DNA of 64,000 nucleotides from Burkholderiaceae bacterium (GCA_017848435.1 JAFEHU010000076.1:62001-126000); one strand, 5' to 3'. Positions 11,144 through 21,380 are shown, counted from the stretch's first letter. The notes: a model not told the origin generated them from the sequence alone. A program made the numbers and translations.

Positions 11144-12151
11144 TCACTGCAAAAAGCCGATGCGGTTTTTTGCAGAACCGGGCTTGGGCAGGTCGTCCAC
11201 CTTCACCTCGTCGCGCCGGTCCAGCCGGGCGTTGCCAAAACCGGTCATCAGCGCACGGCGCATTTCGCGCGGTGGCATGTCGGCCAGCGCGTCCACCACG
11301 TCGCTGGCGGGTTCGGCGGCAAAGCGTGGGCCCCAGCCGTGTTCGTGGCGGATGCCCTGGTACAGGTGGCGGGCAATCTGGCGCGCGGCCTCGGGGGAGG
11401 GCGGTTCGATCTCGAACACGTTCATGCGGTTCAAAATGGGTTCGGGGATGCCACGCGCGTCGTTGGCGGTGGTGATCCAGATGACCTGGCTGGCATCGAT
11501 GGCGACCTCGGCAAACTCGTCGGTGAAGTGCTGCGCGGTGTCGTGCTCCAGCAGACCGTAAAGCGCACCCAGGGGGTCGTACTGGGCGTCGGCACTGGCT
11601 TTGTCGATCTCGTCCACCACGATCACCGGGTTGGCGTACTGGCCGTCGATCAGCGCCTCGAACACCTTGCCGGGCTTGGCGCCTTTCCACTGCGAGGACG
11701 AGCCTGACAACAGCCAGCCGGCCGTCATGGAACTCATGGGCACCAGGTTCATGCCGGTGCCCAGCAGTTCGGCCAGCTTGCGGGCGAAATGGGTCTTGCC
11801 AATACCGGGCGCACCGAGCAGCAGCATGGGGGTGATCTCAATCCCGTCGGGGCTGTCTTGCGCCAGCGCCACGTGGCGTTTCACGTCGTCGAGGACCTCG
11901 GTGAAGTTGGGCAGTGTGTCGTACAGCCTGGCCATGTCGGGCACGCCGGAAGGCTTGACCTGGAAGCGCTCAGGGCCGCGTTCCAGCATGCGTTCGTAGG
12001 TGTGGCGCAGGCTTTCGTGTTCCCGCTGGTCGCCGCTGCCCTGCAGCTTGGCCAGTCTGCGGGCCACGTCGTCCCGCTGGAAGACGCTGCGCACCTGCGC
12101 GATGGGCAGGTGCAAGTGGGAGGTATGGGGAACCAGACTGGTGGATGTCAT
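11144..12151 (-). CDS. Lon-type AAA+ ATPase without protease domain
   Basis: A 335-residue AAA+ protein. Walker A is GAPGIGKTH (about residue 115) and Walker B is VIVVDEIDK (about 185). Sensor 1 is WITTAND and the arginine finger region is ILNRMNVFEIE. The order and spacing, including the PGKVFEAL and GDP-like YDPLGALYGLLEHD segments, resemble the AAA module of Lon. Neither the Lon N-terminal domain nor the Ser-Lys protease domain is present. An AGGAG ribosome site precedes the ATG. The role is unknown; unfoldase, chaperone or adaptor activity is a guess. A heat-shock-like promoter lies upstream. Confidence 0.8.
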   Translation of the reverse strand: MTSTSLVPHTSHLHLPIAQVRSVFQRDDVARRLAKLQGSGDQREHESLRHTYERMLERGPERFQVKPSGVPDMARLYDTLPNFTEVLDDVKRHVALAQDSPDGIEITPMLLLGAPGIGKTHFARKLAELLGTGMNLVPMSSMTAGWLLSGSSSQWKGAKPGKVFEALIDGQYANPVIVVDEIDKASADAQYDPLGALYGLLEHDTAQHFTDEFAEVAIDASQVIWITTANDARGIPEPILNRMNVFEIEPPSPEAARQIARHLYQGIRHEHGWGPRFAAEPASDVVDALADMPPREMRRALMTGFGNARLDRRDEVKVDDLPKPGSAKNRIGFLQ

Positions 12152-12200
12152 GCGCCACTCCTTGAAACAACGCTTTCATTCAAGCACGAGCCGTGCCCGG

Positions 12201-12231
12201 ATGAAAGAGGAAACAAACTGGTTTTCAAGGG
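12201..12231 (-). promoter_or_regulatory. candidate sigma-32 (heat-shock) promoter
   Basis: On the minus strand, CCCTTGAA (12231-12224) is a perfect heat-shock -35 core. After 13 bases comes CCTCTTTC (12210-12203), 5 of 8 matches to CCCCATTT. It lies about 50 bases before the Lon-like ATPase start. An inverted repeat CTTGAA-N12-TTCAAG (12161-12184) sits in the leader. Confidence 0.45.
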
Positions 12232-12277
12232 CGTACTTGCTGGCACTCACGGGGTACGGCTGCCAGCGCGCAGGCGC

Positions 12278-12300
12278 AAAAAAGCCGGGTCATGCCCGGC
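12278..12300 (-). terminator. intrinsic terminator after grxD
   Basis: On the minus strand the stem GCCGGG pairs with CCCGGC across a 5-base loop and is followed by six T. It lies 24 bases after the grxD stop and isolates the hemA-prfA-prmC-grxD unit from the ATPase gene downstream. Confidence 0.9.
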
Positions 12301-12323
12301 TGCTGGATGGGCGGGTGTGTCGC

Positions 12324-12650
12324 TCAGTTCGGCGTGGTGCCGAGCACCTGCACCAGTTCACCGGATTCGTACATCTCCATCATGATGTCGGAGCCGCCAA
12401 CGAACTCGCCCTTCACGTACAGCTGCGGGATGGTGGGCCAGTTGCTGTAGCCCTTGATGCCCTGGCGGATTTCGTCGTCGTCCAGCACGTTGACGGTTTT
12501 CACCGTTTTCGGGTCCACGCCGCAGGCTTTCAAGATCTGGATCGCACGGCCGGAAAAGCCGCACATGGGGAAGCTGGCGCTGCCTTTCATGAAAAGCACA
12601 AGGTCATTGCCCTTGACCAGATCGTCAATGCGTTGGTTCACGTCGCTCAT
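12324..12650 (-). CDS. grxD: monothiol glutaredoxin, Grx4 family
   Basis: A 108-residue monothiol glutaredoxin with the CGFS active site at residues 30-33, preceded by VLFMKGSASFPM. TVP-type cis-proline (WPTIPQLYVKGEFVGGSDI) and the GSH-binding GGSD are present. Such proteins ligate a 2Fe-2S cluster at the dimer interface with glutathione and act in Fe-S trafficking. It is last in the hemA-prfA-prmC-grxD run, 42 bases after prmC, and closed by an intrinsic terminator. Confidence 0.95.
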   Translation of the reverse strand: MSDVNQRIDDLVKGNDLVLFMKGSASFPMCGFSGRAIQILKACGVDPKTVKTVNVLDDDEIRQGIKGYSNWPTIPQLYVKGEFVGGSDIMMEMYESGELVQVLGTTPN

Positions 12651-12692
12651 GGCGCTACTCCTGATGGTTCGGTGTTGAATGGGGTGATTATT

Positions 12693-13538
12693 TCACTGCT
12701 GGCCGGGCGGCGCAGCGTGTGGGCCGATTTGCCCGCCGGAACAGCGTGGTATGCCCGCCAGGTCGTTGCGGCTGCCCACTTGTTGAAAGCCGGCCTCGCG
12801 CAGTAGCGCCTGCACCGCGGTGCTTTGGTTGTGGCCGTGTTCCAGCAGCAGCCAGCCACCTGGCCGCAGGTGGGCCGGTGCGTCGCGGACGATGGTACGC
12901 AGGTCGGCCAGGCCGTCTGGCCCGGCGGTCAGCGCGCTGAGCGGCTCGTGGGTGAGGCCGGCGAGGTGGGGGTCGTTGTCTTCAATGTAGGGCGGGTTGG
13001 AGACGATCAGGTCGAATTGGCCTGAGATGGGTTCAAACCAGTGGCCTGACAGGAACTGCAACGGCAGTTGCAGCCGGGCGGCGTTGGCGCGGGCCACGGC
13101 CAGTGCGTCGGCACTGGCGTCGGTGGCGGTCACGTGGGCGTCGGGCCGCTGGTGCTGGATGGCCAATGCCACCGCGCCGCTGCCGGTGCCAAGGTCCAGC
13201 ACGCTGGGGGCGGTTTGCCCGGCCAGCACGTCCAGCGCCCAGTGGACCAGGGTTTCGGTGTCGGGGCGGGGCAGCAACACGCGGGCGTCTACCTGCAATT
13301 CCAGGCCAAAAAATGCCTGGCTGCCCAGCAGGTAGCCCAGGGGCTCGCCCTCGGCGGCGCGGGCCAGCAGCGCGGTGAACTGGTGTTCTTGCTCGGGTGT
13401 CAGCGTGGCGTGGTCGTGCGCCAGCAGCCAGGCGCGGTCGTGCAAGGGGCGGGCCAGCACATGGAGCAGCAGCCACTGCGCGTCCAGCCGGGACAGGCCG
13501 GCCGTGGTGCCCTGTTGCCAAGCGTCAAGCAGCCTCAT
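12693..13538 (-). CDS. prmC: release factor glutamine N5-methyltransferase
   Basis: A 281-residue PrmC that methylates the glutamine of the GGQ motif in release factors RF1 and RF2. It has an N-terminal helical bundle, then a SAM-binding VLDLGTGSGAVALAI and the catalytic NPPY motif (VSNPPYIED). The start at 13538 gives MRLLDAWQQG; the frame is open further upstream, but that part overlaps a repeat copy. Both substrates, prfA here and prfB at 54 kb, are in the window. Confidence 0.95.
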   Translation of the reverse strand: MRLLDAWQQGTTAGLSRLDAQWLLLHVLARPLHDRAWLLAHDHATLTPEQEHQFTALLARAAEGEPLGYLLGSQAFFGLELQVDARVLLPRPDTETLVHWALDVLAGQTAPSVLDLGTGSGAVALAIQHQRPDAHVTATDASADALAVARANAARLQLPLQFLSGHWFEPISGQFDLIVSNPPYIEDNDPHLAGLTHEPLSALTAGPDGLADLRTIVRDAPAHLRPGGWLLLEHGHNQSTAVQALLREAGFQQVGSRNDLAGIPRCSGGQIGPHAAPPGQQ

Positions 13539-13541
13539 TTC

Positions 13542-13605
13542 GCTATATTTTCCATAGCTAAGTCGCAAGGTTTCACTAAGGCTTGAGGCCAATTTGGCTT
13601 GAAAA
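13542..13605 (+). repeat. dispersed hairpin-tail repeat, copy 1
   Basis: The hairpin GCTAT-ATTTTCC-ATAGC (13542-13558) is followed by TAAGTCGCAAGGTTTCACT, then AAGGCTTGAGG and CCAATTTGGCTTGA. It fills almost all of the gap between prfA and prmC, opposite in orientation to both genes. Clear relatives lie at 21318, 36465, 42131, 49821, 55989 and 62274. Confidence 0.9.
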
Positions 13606-13614
13606 ATGCCTGCA

Positions 13615-14703
13615 TCAGCCCTCCGCACCCGATTCCAGGGCTGCCAGCTGCTCTGCGGCGCGTGCGCTTTGCAGCGCGGTCAGCACGTCGCCGAGGTCAC
13701 CTTCCATGATGGCCAGTAACTTGTACAGCGTCAGGTTGATGCGGTGGTCGGTCAAGCGACCCTGGGGGAAGTTGTAGGTGCGGATGCGGTCGCTGCGGTC
13801 GCCGCTGCCGATCAGGCCCTTGCGCAGCGCGGCCTCCTTGGCGGCGCGCTCGCTGCGCTCCTTTTCCTGGATGCGGGCCTGCAGCACCTGCAGCGCTTTG
13901 GCTTTGTTGCTGTGCTGGCTGCGGCCGTCCTGGCATTCGGCGACGATGCCGGTGGGCAAATGCACCACGCGCACGGCGGAGTCGGTTTTGTTGATGTGCT
14001 GGCCGCCCGCACCGCTGGCGCGGAAGGTGTCGATGCGCAGGTCGGCCGGGTTGAGCTTGACGGCTTCGGCCTCGTCGGGCTCGGGCATCACCGCCACGGT
14101 GCAGGCGCTGGTGTGGATGCGGCCTTGCGTCTCGGTAGCGGGCACCCGCTGCACCCGGTGGCCACCGGACTCGAAACGCACCGCGCCGTACACATTCTCT
14201 CCAGCCAGCCGCAGCACCACTTCCTTGTAACCCCCCAGTTCGCTGGGCGACTCGCTGATGATTTCTTTTTGCCAGCCCTGTTGTTCCGCGTGGCGGGTGT
14301 ACATGCGCAGCAGGTCACCGGCGAACAGCGCCGACTCGTCGCCACCGGTGCCGGCGCGGATTTCAATGAAGGCCGGGCGGGCGTCGTCCGGGTCTTTGGG
14401 CAGCAGCAGGCGCTGCAGTTCGGCCTCCAGCCGTGCCCTGTCGGCCTCGGCGGTGGCAATTTCTTCCTGCGCCAACTCGGCCATGTCGGCGTCGGCCAGC
14501 AAAGCTTGTGCGTCTGCCAGGTCGCGTTCACACTGCTGCCAGCGGGTGTAGCGGCTGGCCAGCGCGGTCACGTCGGCGTGCTCCCGGGCAAGGGTGCGGT
14601 ACTGCGCCATGTCGCCCATGATGTCTTCGCGCGAGAGCAAAAAGTCCAGCTCCGACAAACGGGTCAGTGTGCGTTCCAGCTGTTGGCGAAGAAAGGGTTT
14701 CAT
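13615..14703 (-). CDS. prfA: peptide chain release factor 1
   Basis: A 362-residue RF1 that recognises UAA and UAG. The PAT tripeptide ([12 protein letters not shown]) and the GGQ catalytic loop ([17 protein letters not shown], near residue 230) are both intact. Length equals the usual 360. It lies between hemA and prmC, 77 bases after hemA and 76 before prmC, the standard proteobacterial order. Confidence 0.97.
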   Translation of the reverse strand: MKPFLRQQLERTLTRLSELDFLLSREDIMGDMAQYRTLAREHADVTALASRYTRWQQCERDLADAQALLADADMAELAQEEIATAEADRARLEAELQRLLLPKDPDDARPAFIEIRAGTGGDESALFAGDLLRMYTRHAEQQGWQKEIISESPSELGGYKEVVLRLAGENVYGAVRFESGGHRVQRVPATETQGRIHTSACTVAVMPEPDEAEAVKLNPADLRIDTFRASGAGGQHINKTDSAVRVVHLPTGIVAECQDGRSQHSNKAKALQVLQARIQEKERSERAAKEAALRKGLIGSGDRSDRIRTYNFPQGRLTDHRINLTLYKLLAIMEGDLGDVLTALQSARAAEQLAALESGAEG

Positions 14704-14780
14704 ACGGAAAAAGACGGTTGAAGCGGTGAAAGCCTGGCCTGGTGTGGCCAGCTGGCGTGGGCCATGCCCAGCGGGCGGCG

Positions 14781-16064
14781 CTAACGGTCTTTGCGGAGGA
14801 AGAGGCGCGCAATGGTCTGCGCGGTGTGCTCGCGGGAGGCGTTGTCGGCCGCGTGCAGTTCGGCCAGGGCGCCGTGCAGCATTTTTTGCGTCAGGCCGCG
14901 GGACAGGGCCTCGAGCACCGCGCCCACATCGTCGCCGCGGGCCAGCAGTTTGCGGGCACGGGCGAGTTCGGTCTCGCGCCAGGCGTCGGTCTGGGCATTG
15001 AGCTGCTGGATCAGGGGCACGGTGCCGTGGACCGGGTCGCGCTGGTCCAGCCAGTGCATGAAGCTTTGCACCCCGGCGTCGATGATGACTTCGGCCTGCG
15101 CCACCGCCGCCTGCCGGTTATCCTTGCCCGACTGCACCACATGGGCGAGGTCGTCCACGGTGTACAGGTAGACGTCTTCCAGCGATTTGACTTCGGGCTC
15201 GATGTCGCGCGGCACAGCGAGGTCGACCATGAACATCGGGCGGTGTTTGCGCCGCTTCACCGCGCGCTCCACCGCACCCAGGCCAATGATGGGCAAGGTG
15301 CTGGCGGTGCAGCTCACCACCGCGTCGAACTCGTGCAGCCGGTCGGGCAGGTCACCCAGGCGCATGACTTCGCCGCCAAAGCGGCCCGCCAGTTTCTCTC
15401 CCCGCTCCAGCGTGCGGTTGGCGATGGCGATGGATTTGGGCGATTTGGCCGCAAAGTGGGTGGCGGCCAGCTCGATCATCTCGCCCGCACCCACAAACAG
15501 CACCCGGATCTTGCCCAGGTCTTCAAACAACTGGCTTGCCAGGCGCACCGCCGCCGCTGCCATGCTGATGGAGTGCGCGCCAATTTCGGTCGAGCTGCGC
15601 ACCTCTTTGGCCACCGCAAACGAGCGCTGGAACAACTGGTTCAGCGTGGTGCCCAATGCGCCGGCTTCGTCGGCCACGCGCACCGCGTCTTTCATCTGGC
15701 CCAGGATTTGCGGTTCGCCCAGCACCATCGAATCCAGCCCACTGGCAACACGGAAGGCGTGGCGTGCGGCCAGCCCGCCCTGCAGCGTGTAGGTGTGCGA
15801 GCGCAGCACGTCGGCTGCCACACCGCCGCTCTGCGCCAGCCAGGCGATGGTGTGCTCAATGTGGGGCTGGTTGCCCGCACCATAGATTTCGGTGCGGTTG
15901 CAGGTGGACAGGATGGCCGCTTCCGATTGGGGGGCGTTCCGGTCCGTCCAGGACGCCTGCAGCGCACGCAAAGTGGGGTTGAGTTGCTCAACGGCAAAGG
16001 CAAAACGTCCGCGCAGGTCCAGTGGCGCAGTCGTGTGGTTGATGCCCAAGGCCCAGACTGTCAT
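14781..16064 (-). CDS. hemA: glutamyl-tRNA reductase
   Basis: A 427-residue HemA that reduces Glu-tRNA to glutamate-1-semialdehyde, the first step of C5 tetrapyrrole synthesis. The N-terminus [15 protein letters not shown] and the catalytic cysteine C55 ([11 protein letters not shown]) are conserved. The NADPH-binding [14 protein letters not shown] and the dimerisation domain follow. It leads the hemA-prfA-prmC-grxD set. A TATAAT sits only 6 bases before the ATG, suggesting a leaderless or very short-leader transcript. Confidence 0.96.
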   Translation of the reverse strand: MTVWALGINHTTAPLDLRGRFAFAVEQLNPTLRALQASWTDRNAPQSEAAILSTCNRTEIYGAGNQPHIEHTIAWLAQSGGVAADVLRSHTYTLQGGLAARHAFRVASGLDSMVLGEPQILGQMKDAVRVADEAGALGTTLNQLFQRSFAVAKEVRSSTEIGAHSISMAAAAVRLASQLFEDLGKIRVLFVGAGEMIELAATHFAAKSPKSIAIANRTLERGEKLAGRFGGEVMRLGDLPDRLHEFDAVVSCTASTLPIIGLGAVERAVKRRKHRPMFMVDLAVPRDIEPEVKSLEDVYLYTVDDLAHVVQSGKDNRQAAVAQAEVIIDAGVQSFMHWLDQRDPVHGTVPLIQQLNAQTDAWRETELARARKLLARGDDVGAVLEALSRGLTQKMLHGALAELHAADNASREHTAQTIARLFLRKDR

Positions 16065-16070
16065 GGCGGG

Positions 16071-16076
16071 ATTATA
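16071..16076 (-). promoter_or_regulatory. possible -10 box of hemA
   Basis: On the minus strand TATAAT at 16076-16071 is 6 bases from the hemA ATG, so transcription would begin at about the start codon. The best -35 (CCTGA) is weak. The same AT-rich block reads TATAAA on the plus strand and could serve the divergent small membrane gene. Confidence 0.35.
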
Positions 16077-16138
16077 AAATCAGTGCCCCCTCTTCAGGAC
16101 GGCGGTGGTTATCGGCAAGCCGATGGCCCCGTCCCGCC

Positions 16139-16420
16139 ATGGACACCCTCAGCGCCTTCAACCACATTGTCAACTTCATCGCCCCGGCGCTTTTTGTCGC
16201 CGTGGTGTTGTCCTTGCTGTCGCGTTTCAACCGCAAGCGGCGTCTGGCCTGGCGCGCCACCCTGGTGCAACTGGGGCTGGTGGCCGCTGCGGGCAGCCTG
16301 GGTTTGCTGGCCGGGCTGTGGTTTTTTGGGGTGGACGGCAAACTGGCCAGCTACGCGCTGCTGGTGCTGGGCTGTGGCACCACGCAGTGGCTGTTGGGCG
16401 GCCGCCGGGCGTCGCGCTAG
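16139..16420 (+). CDS. small hypothetical membrane protein
   Basis: A 93-residue protein that I do not recognise by family. Three hydrophobic stretches are visible: residues 12-28, about 42-62 and 70-86. A basic loop (RFNRKRRLAWR) follows the first, and the C-terminus GGRRASR is also basic. It is divergent from hemA and 94 bases before the large FAD oxidoreductase gene. Codon use and GC resemble the neighbours, supporting it as a real gene. Confidence 0.65.
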   Translation: MDTLSAFNHIVNFIAPALFVAVVLSLLSRFNRKRRLAWRATLVQLGLVAAAGSLGLLAGLWFFGVDGKLASYALLVLGCGTTQWLLGGRRASR

Positions 16421-16514
16421 ACCGGGCGGTGCCGGGGCCAGCGTGGATTTGCTGCAGCGCGGTAAAATCGGTGCCCGGTAACGCCATGCGGTTGTTGCTG
16501 GCTTTTATTTCAAA

Positions 16515-19500
16515 ATGAACGCCCCCACACCCCTGACCCAACTGCTGGCCGCCACGGCCGAGCAGCCGCGCCTGCGCGAAATCCCCTACAACTACACCTC
16601 GTTCTCCGACCGTGAGATCGTGATCCGGCTGCTGGGCGAGGCCGCCTGGGACGTGTTGAACCAGCTGCGCGAGGAGCGCCGCACCGGCCGTTCGGCCCGC
16701 ATGCTGTACGAGGTGCTGGGCGACATTTGGGTGGTGCAGCGCAACCCCTACCTGCAGGACGACCTGCTCGACAACCCCAAACGCCGGCGCCAATTGGTGG
16801 AAGCCCTGCAGCACCGCCTGGGCGAGGTGGAAAAACGCCGCACCCCCGAGGCCGACCAGGGGCGCGATGCCGCCGTGGGCCAATTGCTCACCGCCGCCCG
16901 CCAGGCCGTGGCCGCGTTCGACGCGATGTTCACCGAGGCGGCCAACCTGCGCCGCCAGACGCAGCGCGCCCTGGGCAAGTACACCGCCAAGGACAACATC
17001 AAGTTCGACGGCCTTTCCCGCGTCAGCCACGTGACCGACGCGACCGACTGGCGCGTCGAGTACCCGTTTGTGGTGCTGACGCCAGACACCGAAGAAGAAA
17101 TGGCCGGCCTGGTGAAAGGCTGCATCGAGCTGGAACTGACCATCATCCCGCGGGGCGGTGGCACCGGCTACACCGGCGGCGCCGTGCCGCTGACCTGGAA
17201 AAGCGCGGTCATCAACACCGAAAAACTCGAAGCAATGACCGAGGTCGAGATGGTCGCACTGCCGGGCCACGCCCAGCCGGTGGCCACGGTCTGGAGCGAA
17301 GCCGGCGTGGTGACCCAGCGCGTGGCCGACGCCGCCGAGCGCGGTGGCTACGTGTTCGCGGTCGACCCGACATCGGCCGAAGCCTCGTGCATCGGCGGCA
17401 ACATCGCCATGAACGCGGGTGGCAAGAAGGCGGTGCTGTGGGGTACGGCGCTGGACAACCTGGCCAGCTGGCGCATGGTCACGCCCGACGCGAAGTGGCT
17501 GGACGTGGTGCGCATGGACCACAACCTCGGCAAAATCCACGACGCCGAGGTCGCCACGTTTGAGCTGCGCTACTTTGAAGCGGACGGCAAAACGCCCTTG
17601 CGCAAGGGCCAGGCAGTGCAAACGCTGGTCATTCCCGGCAAAACCTTCCGCAAGGAAGGCCTGGGCAAAGACGTCACCGACAAATTTCTCAGCGGCCTGC
17701 CCGGCATCCAGAAAGAGGGCACCGATGGCCTCATCACCAGCGCCCGCTGGGTGGTGCACCGCATGCCTGCCCACACCCGCACGGTGTGCCTGGAGTTCTT
17801 TGGCAACGCCCGCGACGCCGTGCCCAGCATCGTGGAAATCAAGGACTTCATGTTCGCCGAGCAAAAGCGCTCGGGCACGCTGCTGGCCGGCCTGGAGCAC
17901 TTGGACGACCGCTACCTGAAAGCGGTGGGCTATGCCACCAAGTCCAAGCGCGCGATGACCGCCGGTGCCACGTCCAGCCTGCCCAAGATGGTGTTGTTCG
18001 GTGACATTGCCGGCGACGACGCCGACGCGGTGGCCCGTGCCACCAGCGAGGTGGTGCGGATCGCCAACTCGCGCAGCGGCGAAGGCTTTGTTGCCATCAG
18101 CCCCGAGGCGCGCAAGAAGTTCTGGCTCGACCGCAAGAAGACTGCGGCGATTTCCAAACACACCAACGCCTTCAAGATCAACGAAGACGTGGTGATCCCG
18201 CTGCCGCGCATGGCCGAGTACACCGACGGCATTGAGCGCATCAACATCGAGCTGAGCCTGCAGAACAAGATCAAGCTCTGCCACGAACTCGACGCCTTTT
18301 TCTCCCAGGGCAACCTGCCGCTGGGCAAGGCCGACGAGGCGGGCGACGTGCCTTCCGCCGAACTGCTGGAAGACCGTGTGGCGCAGGCGCTGGCACTGGT
18401 GCGCGAGGTGCGTGCGTTGTGGCAAGGCTGGCTCGACAACGTGGAGACGTTGTTCCCGCAACTGCAAGACCACGGTTTGCGTGCCAGCTGGAAAACCCAG
18501 CTGCGCGCACCCTTGCAGGGGATCTTTACCGGCGCGGCCTTCAAGCCGTTGTTGGACGAGTGCAGTGCGATCCACAAGCGGGTGCTGAAAGGCCGTGTCT
18601 GGGCCGCGTTGCACATGCACGCCGGTGACGGCAACGTGCACACCAACCTGCCGGTCAACAGCGACGATTACGAAATGCTGCAGACGGCGCACGGCGCGGT
18701 CAAGCGCATCATGGCACTGGCGCGCAGCCTGGACGGCGTGATCTCCGGCGAGCACGGCATCGGCATCACCAAGCTCGAGTTTCTGAGCGATGGCGAACTG
18801 CAGCCCTTTACCGACTACAAACGCCGCGTGGACCCGGAAGGCCGCTTCAACAAAGGCAAGCTGCTGCGTGTTCCGAATGGCGCCGGGCCTGCCTTGCATG
18901 CCGACTTGACCAACGCCTACACCCCCAGCTTCGGGCTGATGGGCCACGAGTCGCTGATCATGCAGCAGAGCGACATCGGCGCGATTGCCGATTCGGTGAA
19001 AGACTGCCTGCGCTGCGGCAAGTGCAAGCCGGTGTGTGCCACCCACGTGCCACGTGCCAACCTGTTGTACAGCCCGCGCAACAAGATTCTGGCCACCTCG
19101 CTGCTGGTCGAGGCCTTTCTGTACGAAGAGCAAACCCGGCGCGGCATCAGCATCAAGCACTGGGAAGAGTTCGAGGACGTGGCCGACCACTGCACCGTCT
19201 GCCACAAGTGCCTCACGCCTTGCCCGGTGGACATCGACTTCGGCGACGTCTCGATGAACATGCGCAACCTGCTGCGCAAGATGGGGCAGAAGAGCTTCCG
19301 CCCCGGCAACGCGGCGGCCATGTTCTTCCTGAACGCGACCAACCCCGAGACCATCAAATTCATGCGCTCGGCCATGGTGGACGTGGGCTTCAAGGCCCAG
19401 CGCCTCGCCAACGACCTGCTGCGCACGTTTGCCAAGAAGCAGACCGCCAAGCCACCGGCCACGCTGGGCACCGCGCCCATCAAGGAGCAGGTGATCCACT

Positions 19501-20420
19501 TCATCAACAAGAAGATGCCGGGCGGCCTGCCGAAGAAAACCGCGCGTGCGCTGCTGGACATCGAGAACGCCGACTACGTGCCCATCATCCGCAACCCGCA
19601 GGCCACCACGACCGAGTCGGAAGCGGTGTTCTATTTCCCGGGCTGTGGTTCCGAGCGGCTGTTCAGCCAGGTCGGTCTGGCCACGCAGGCCATGCTGTGG
19701 CACGCCGGGGTGCAGACCGTGCTGCCACCGGGCTATTTGTGCTGCGGCTACCCGCAAAAGGGCTCGGGCCAGTTCGACAAGGCCGAGAAAATCATCACCG
19801 ACAACCGGGTGCTGTTCCACCGCGTGGCCAACACGCTGAATTACCTGGACATCAAGACGGTGGTGGTGAGCTGCGGCACCTGCTACGACCAGCTTCAGGG
19901 CTACGAGTTCGACAAGATCTTCCCGGGCTGCCGCATCATCGACATCCACGAGTTCCTGCTCGAAAAAGGCATCACGCTCCCGGCGGGGCAGGGCGGTTAC
20001 CTGTACCACGACCCCTGCCACACGCCCATGAAGCTGCAAGACCCGATGAAAACGGTCAAGGCGCTGGTCGGCGACAACGTGAAGAAAAGCGAGCGCTGCT
20101 GCGGCGAGTCCGGCACGCTGGGCGTGACCCGGCCCGACATCTCAACCCAGGTGCGTTTCCGCAAGGAAGAAGAGCTGAAGCGCGACGAAGCCGCGCTGCG
20201 CGCCACCGGCACGGTCGGCATCAACGACAACATCAAGATCCTCACCAGCTGCCCGAGCTGCCTGCAGGGCCTGACGCGCTACGGCAACGACCTGAACAAC
20301 GGTCTGCTGGAAGCTGACTACATCGTCGTGGAAATGGCCAACCAGATCCTCGGCCAGGAATGGATGCCAGCGTACATCGCGTCCGCCAACAACGGCGGCA
20401 TCGAGCGGGTGCTGGTGTGA
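16515..20420 (+). CDS. FAD-linked oxidase / Fe-S / CCG-domain fusion oxidoreductase
   Basis: A 1301-residue fusion. Residues 1 to about 170 are an N-terminal domain of DUF3683 type, by recall of Burkholderiales homologues. The FAD-binding PCMH domain follows, with [17 protein letters not shown] near 207. An FAD oxidase C-terminal domain has [13 protein letters not shown] (about 700) and ISGEHGIG (about 742). Two 4Fe-4S motifs are [11 protein letters not shown] (831) and [11 protein letters not shown] (893). Two CCG redox domains have [10 protein letters not shown] (about 1076) and CCGESGTLG (about 1195). This joins the GlcD and GlcF/LldE modules in one chain, so oxidation of a 2-hydroxyacid such as D-lactate is likely, but the substrate is unproven. 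Confidence 0.88.
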   Translation: MNAPTPLTQLLAATAEQPRLREIPYNYTSFSDREIVIRLLGEAAWDVLNQLREERRTGRSARMLYEVLGDIWVVQRNPYLQDDLLDNPKRRRQLVEALQHRLGEVEKRRTPEADQGRDAAVGQLLTAARQAVAAFDAMFTEAANLRRQTQRALGKYTAKDNIKFDGLSRVSHVTDATDWRVEYPFVVLTPDTEEEMAGLVKGCIELELTIIPRGGGTGYTGGAVPLTWKSAVINTEKLEAMTEVEMVALPGHAQPVATVWSEAGVVTQRVADAAERGGYVFAVDPTSAEASCIGGNIAMNAGGKKAVLWGTALDNLASWRMVTPDAKWLDVVRMDHNLGKIHDAEVATFELRYFEADGKTPLRKGQAVQTLVIPGKTFRKEGLGKDVTDKFLSGLPGIQKEGTDGLITSARWVVHRMPAHTRTVCLEFFGNARDAVPSIVEIKDFMFAEQKRSGTLLAGLEHLDDRYLKAVGYATKSKRAMTAGATSSLPKMVLFGDIAGDDADAVARATSEVVRIANSRSGEGFVAISPEARKKFWLDRKKTAAISKHTNAFKINEDVVIPLPRMAEYTDGIERINIELSLQNKIKLCHELDAFFSQGNLPLGKADEAGDVPSAELLEDRVAQALALVREVRALWQGWLDNVETLFPQLQDHGLRASWKTQLRAPLQGIFTGAAFKPLLDECSAIHKRVLKGRVWAALHMHAGDGNVHTNLPVNSDDYEMLQTAHGAVKRIMALARSLDGVISGEHGIGITKLEFLSDGELQPFTDYKRRVDPEGRFNKGKLLRVPNGAGPALHADLTNAYTPSFGLMGHESLIMQQSDIGAIADSVKDCLRCGKCKPVCATHVPRANLLYSPRNKILATSLLVEAFLYEEQTRRGISIKHWEEFEDVADHCTVCHKCLTPCPVDIDFGDVSMNMRNLLRKMGQKSFRPGNAAAMFFLNATNPETIKFMRSAMVDVGFKAQRLANDLLRTFAKKQTAKPPATLGTAPIKEQVIHFINKKMPGGLPKKTARALLDIENADYVPIIRNPQATTTESEAVFYFPGCGSERLFSQVGLATQAMLWHAGVQTVLPPGYLCCGYPQKGSGQFDKAEKIITDNRVLFHRVANTLNYLDIKTVVVSCGTCYDQLQGYEFDKIFPGCRIIDIHEFLLEKGITLPAGQGGYLYHDPCHTPMKLQDPMKTVKALVGDNVKKSERCCGESGTLGVTRPDISTQVRFRKEEELKRDEAALRATGTVGINDNIKILTSCPSCLQGLTRYGNDLNNGLLEADYIVVEMANQILGQEWMPAYIASANNGGIERVLV

Positions 20421-20845
20421 GCCTGTGCGCGCTGTGCGCCGGTGACGGTGGCACGCTGGTTCACCGGGGCGCGCAGTGGCGCGTCATCCGTGCGGACGAG
20501 GCCCACTTCCCCGCGTTCTACCGCGTGGTCTGGAGCGACCATGTGGCCGAGTTTTCGGACCTGTCGCCCAGCGACCGGGTGGCGTGCATGGCCGTTGTGG
20601 CCACGGTAGAGCAGGTGCTTCGCACGCAGTTGCAGCCCACCAAAATCAATCTTGCCGCACTCGGCAACATGGTGCCGCACCTGCACTGGCATGTGGTCGC
20701 CCGGTTTGCCGACGACACGCATTTCCCCGACCCGGTCTGGGCGTCTGCCCGCCGCCCAGCGGACGAAGCGCAACTCGCCGCCTTGCGCCAGCGCCTGCCA
20801 GCCCTGGACGACGCCATGCGTGCGGCGCTGGCCGCGCACCGATAA
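20417..20845 (+). CDS. HIT family nucleotide hydrolase/transferase
   Basis: A 142-residue HIT-domain protein with the histidine triad HLHWHVVAR near residue 92 and an [11 protein letters not shown] segment before it. HIT proteins hydrolyse or transfer nucleotidyl groups; the substrate here is unknown. The GTG start overlaps the stop of the preceding oxidoreductase as GTGA, so coupling is likely. An N-terminal CALC pair may bind metal. A short in-frame extension upstream would overlap the oxidoreductase further and is not favoured. Confidence 0.85.
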   Translation: MSLCALCAGDGGTLVHRGAQWRVIRADEAHFPAFYRVVWSDHVAEFSDLSPSDRVACMAVVATVEQVLRTQLQPTKINLAALGNMVPHLHWHVVARFADDTHFPDPVWASARRPADEAQLAALRQRLPALDDAMRAALAAHR

Positions 20846-20879
20846 TCCAGTTTTGTGTCGACAGCGCCACGTGCGCAGG

Positions 20880-21302
20880 ATGAACCCCATGGCCGGCTTG
20901 CAAGCCGGGGCGCCAACGCCCCAAGACATCACCGTACACAGCGCCTCCCGGGTGCTGGAAATCTCGTTCTCTGACGGTGCGCGCTTTCGCATCCCCTTTG
21001 AGCTGATGCGCATCAACTCGCCCTCGGCCGAGGTGCAGGGCCACGGCCCGGGGCAGGAGGTGTTGCAGACCGGCAAGCGCGAGGTGGGCATTGCCGGCCT
21101 CGCCCCGGTGGGCAACTACGCGGTGCAACCGACGTTTTCCGACGGCCACGACAGCGGCATCTTTTCCTGGGACTACCTGTACTTTCTCGGTTCGCAGCAG
21201 GAGCAGCTCTGGGCCGACTATGCCGCCCGGCTCGCAGCCGCTGGCGTGGAACGCGACGCGCCCATGCCCGAGAAGGGTGGCCATGCCTGTGGCAGCCATT
21301 GA
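20880..21302 (+). CDS. DUF971 / GBBH-like N-terminal domain protein
   Basis: A 140-residue protein with a DUF971 domain (about residues 10-100), the fold also found at the N-terminus of gamma-butyrobetaine hydroxylase. The segments ISFSDGARFRIPFELMRI, GNYAVQPTFSDGHDSGIFSW and WDYLYFLG are typical. Stand-alone DUF971 proteins are linked to Fe-S protein maturation in some bacteria, but no role is shown here. An in-frame ATG three codons in (MAGLQAG) is an alternative start. It lies 34 bases after the HIT gene. Confidence 0.82.
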   Translation: MNPMAGLQAGAPTPQDITVHSASRVLEISFSDGARFRIPFELMRINSPSAEVQGHGPGQEVLQTGKREVGIAGLAPVGNYAVQPTFSDGHDSGIFSWDYLYFLGSQQEQLWADYAARLAAAGVERDAPMPEKGGHACGSH

Positions 21303-21317
21303 CTGCCGTGCCAGGAT

Positions 21318-21380
21318 GCTTCTCTTTTCATAGCTGTACCCGTAGGTTTCACTAGGGCTCAAGCCCGATTTCATCAAAAT
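21318..21380 (+). repeat. dispersed hairpin-tail repeat, copy 2
   Basis: CATAGCTGTACCCGTAGG is followed by TTTCACTAGGGCTCAAG and CCCGATTTCATCAAAAT. The upstream hairpin arm is degenerate (GCT...AGC, 21318-21333). It lies between the DUF971 gene and ubiE. Confidence 0.85.

Noticed and set aside
14742-16481. 579-codon plus-strand open frame over hemA
   Set aside because: Shadow of hemA; no domain and ends without family sequence.
16227-20039. 1270-codon open frame on the minus strand
   Set aside because: It lies antisense to the FAD/Fe-S fusion gene; its composition (His, Gln, Val rich) is the typical complement of GC-rich coding DNA and no domain is seen.
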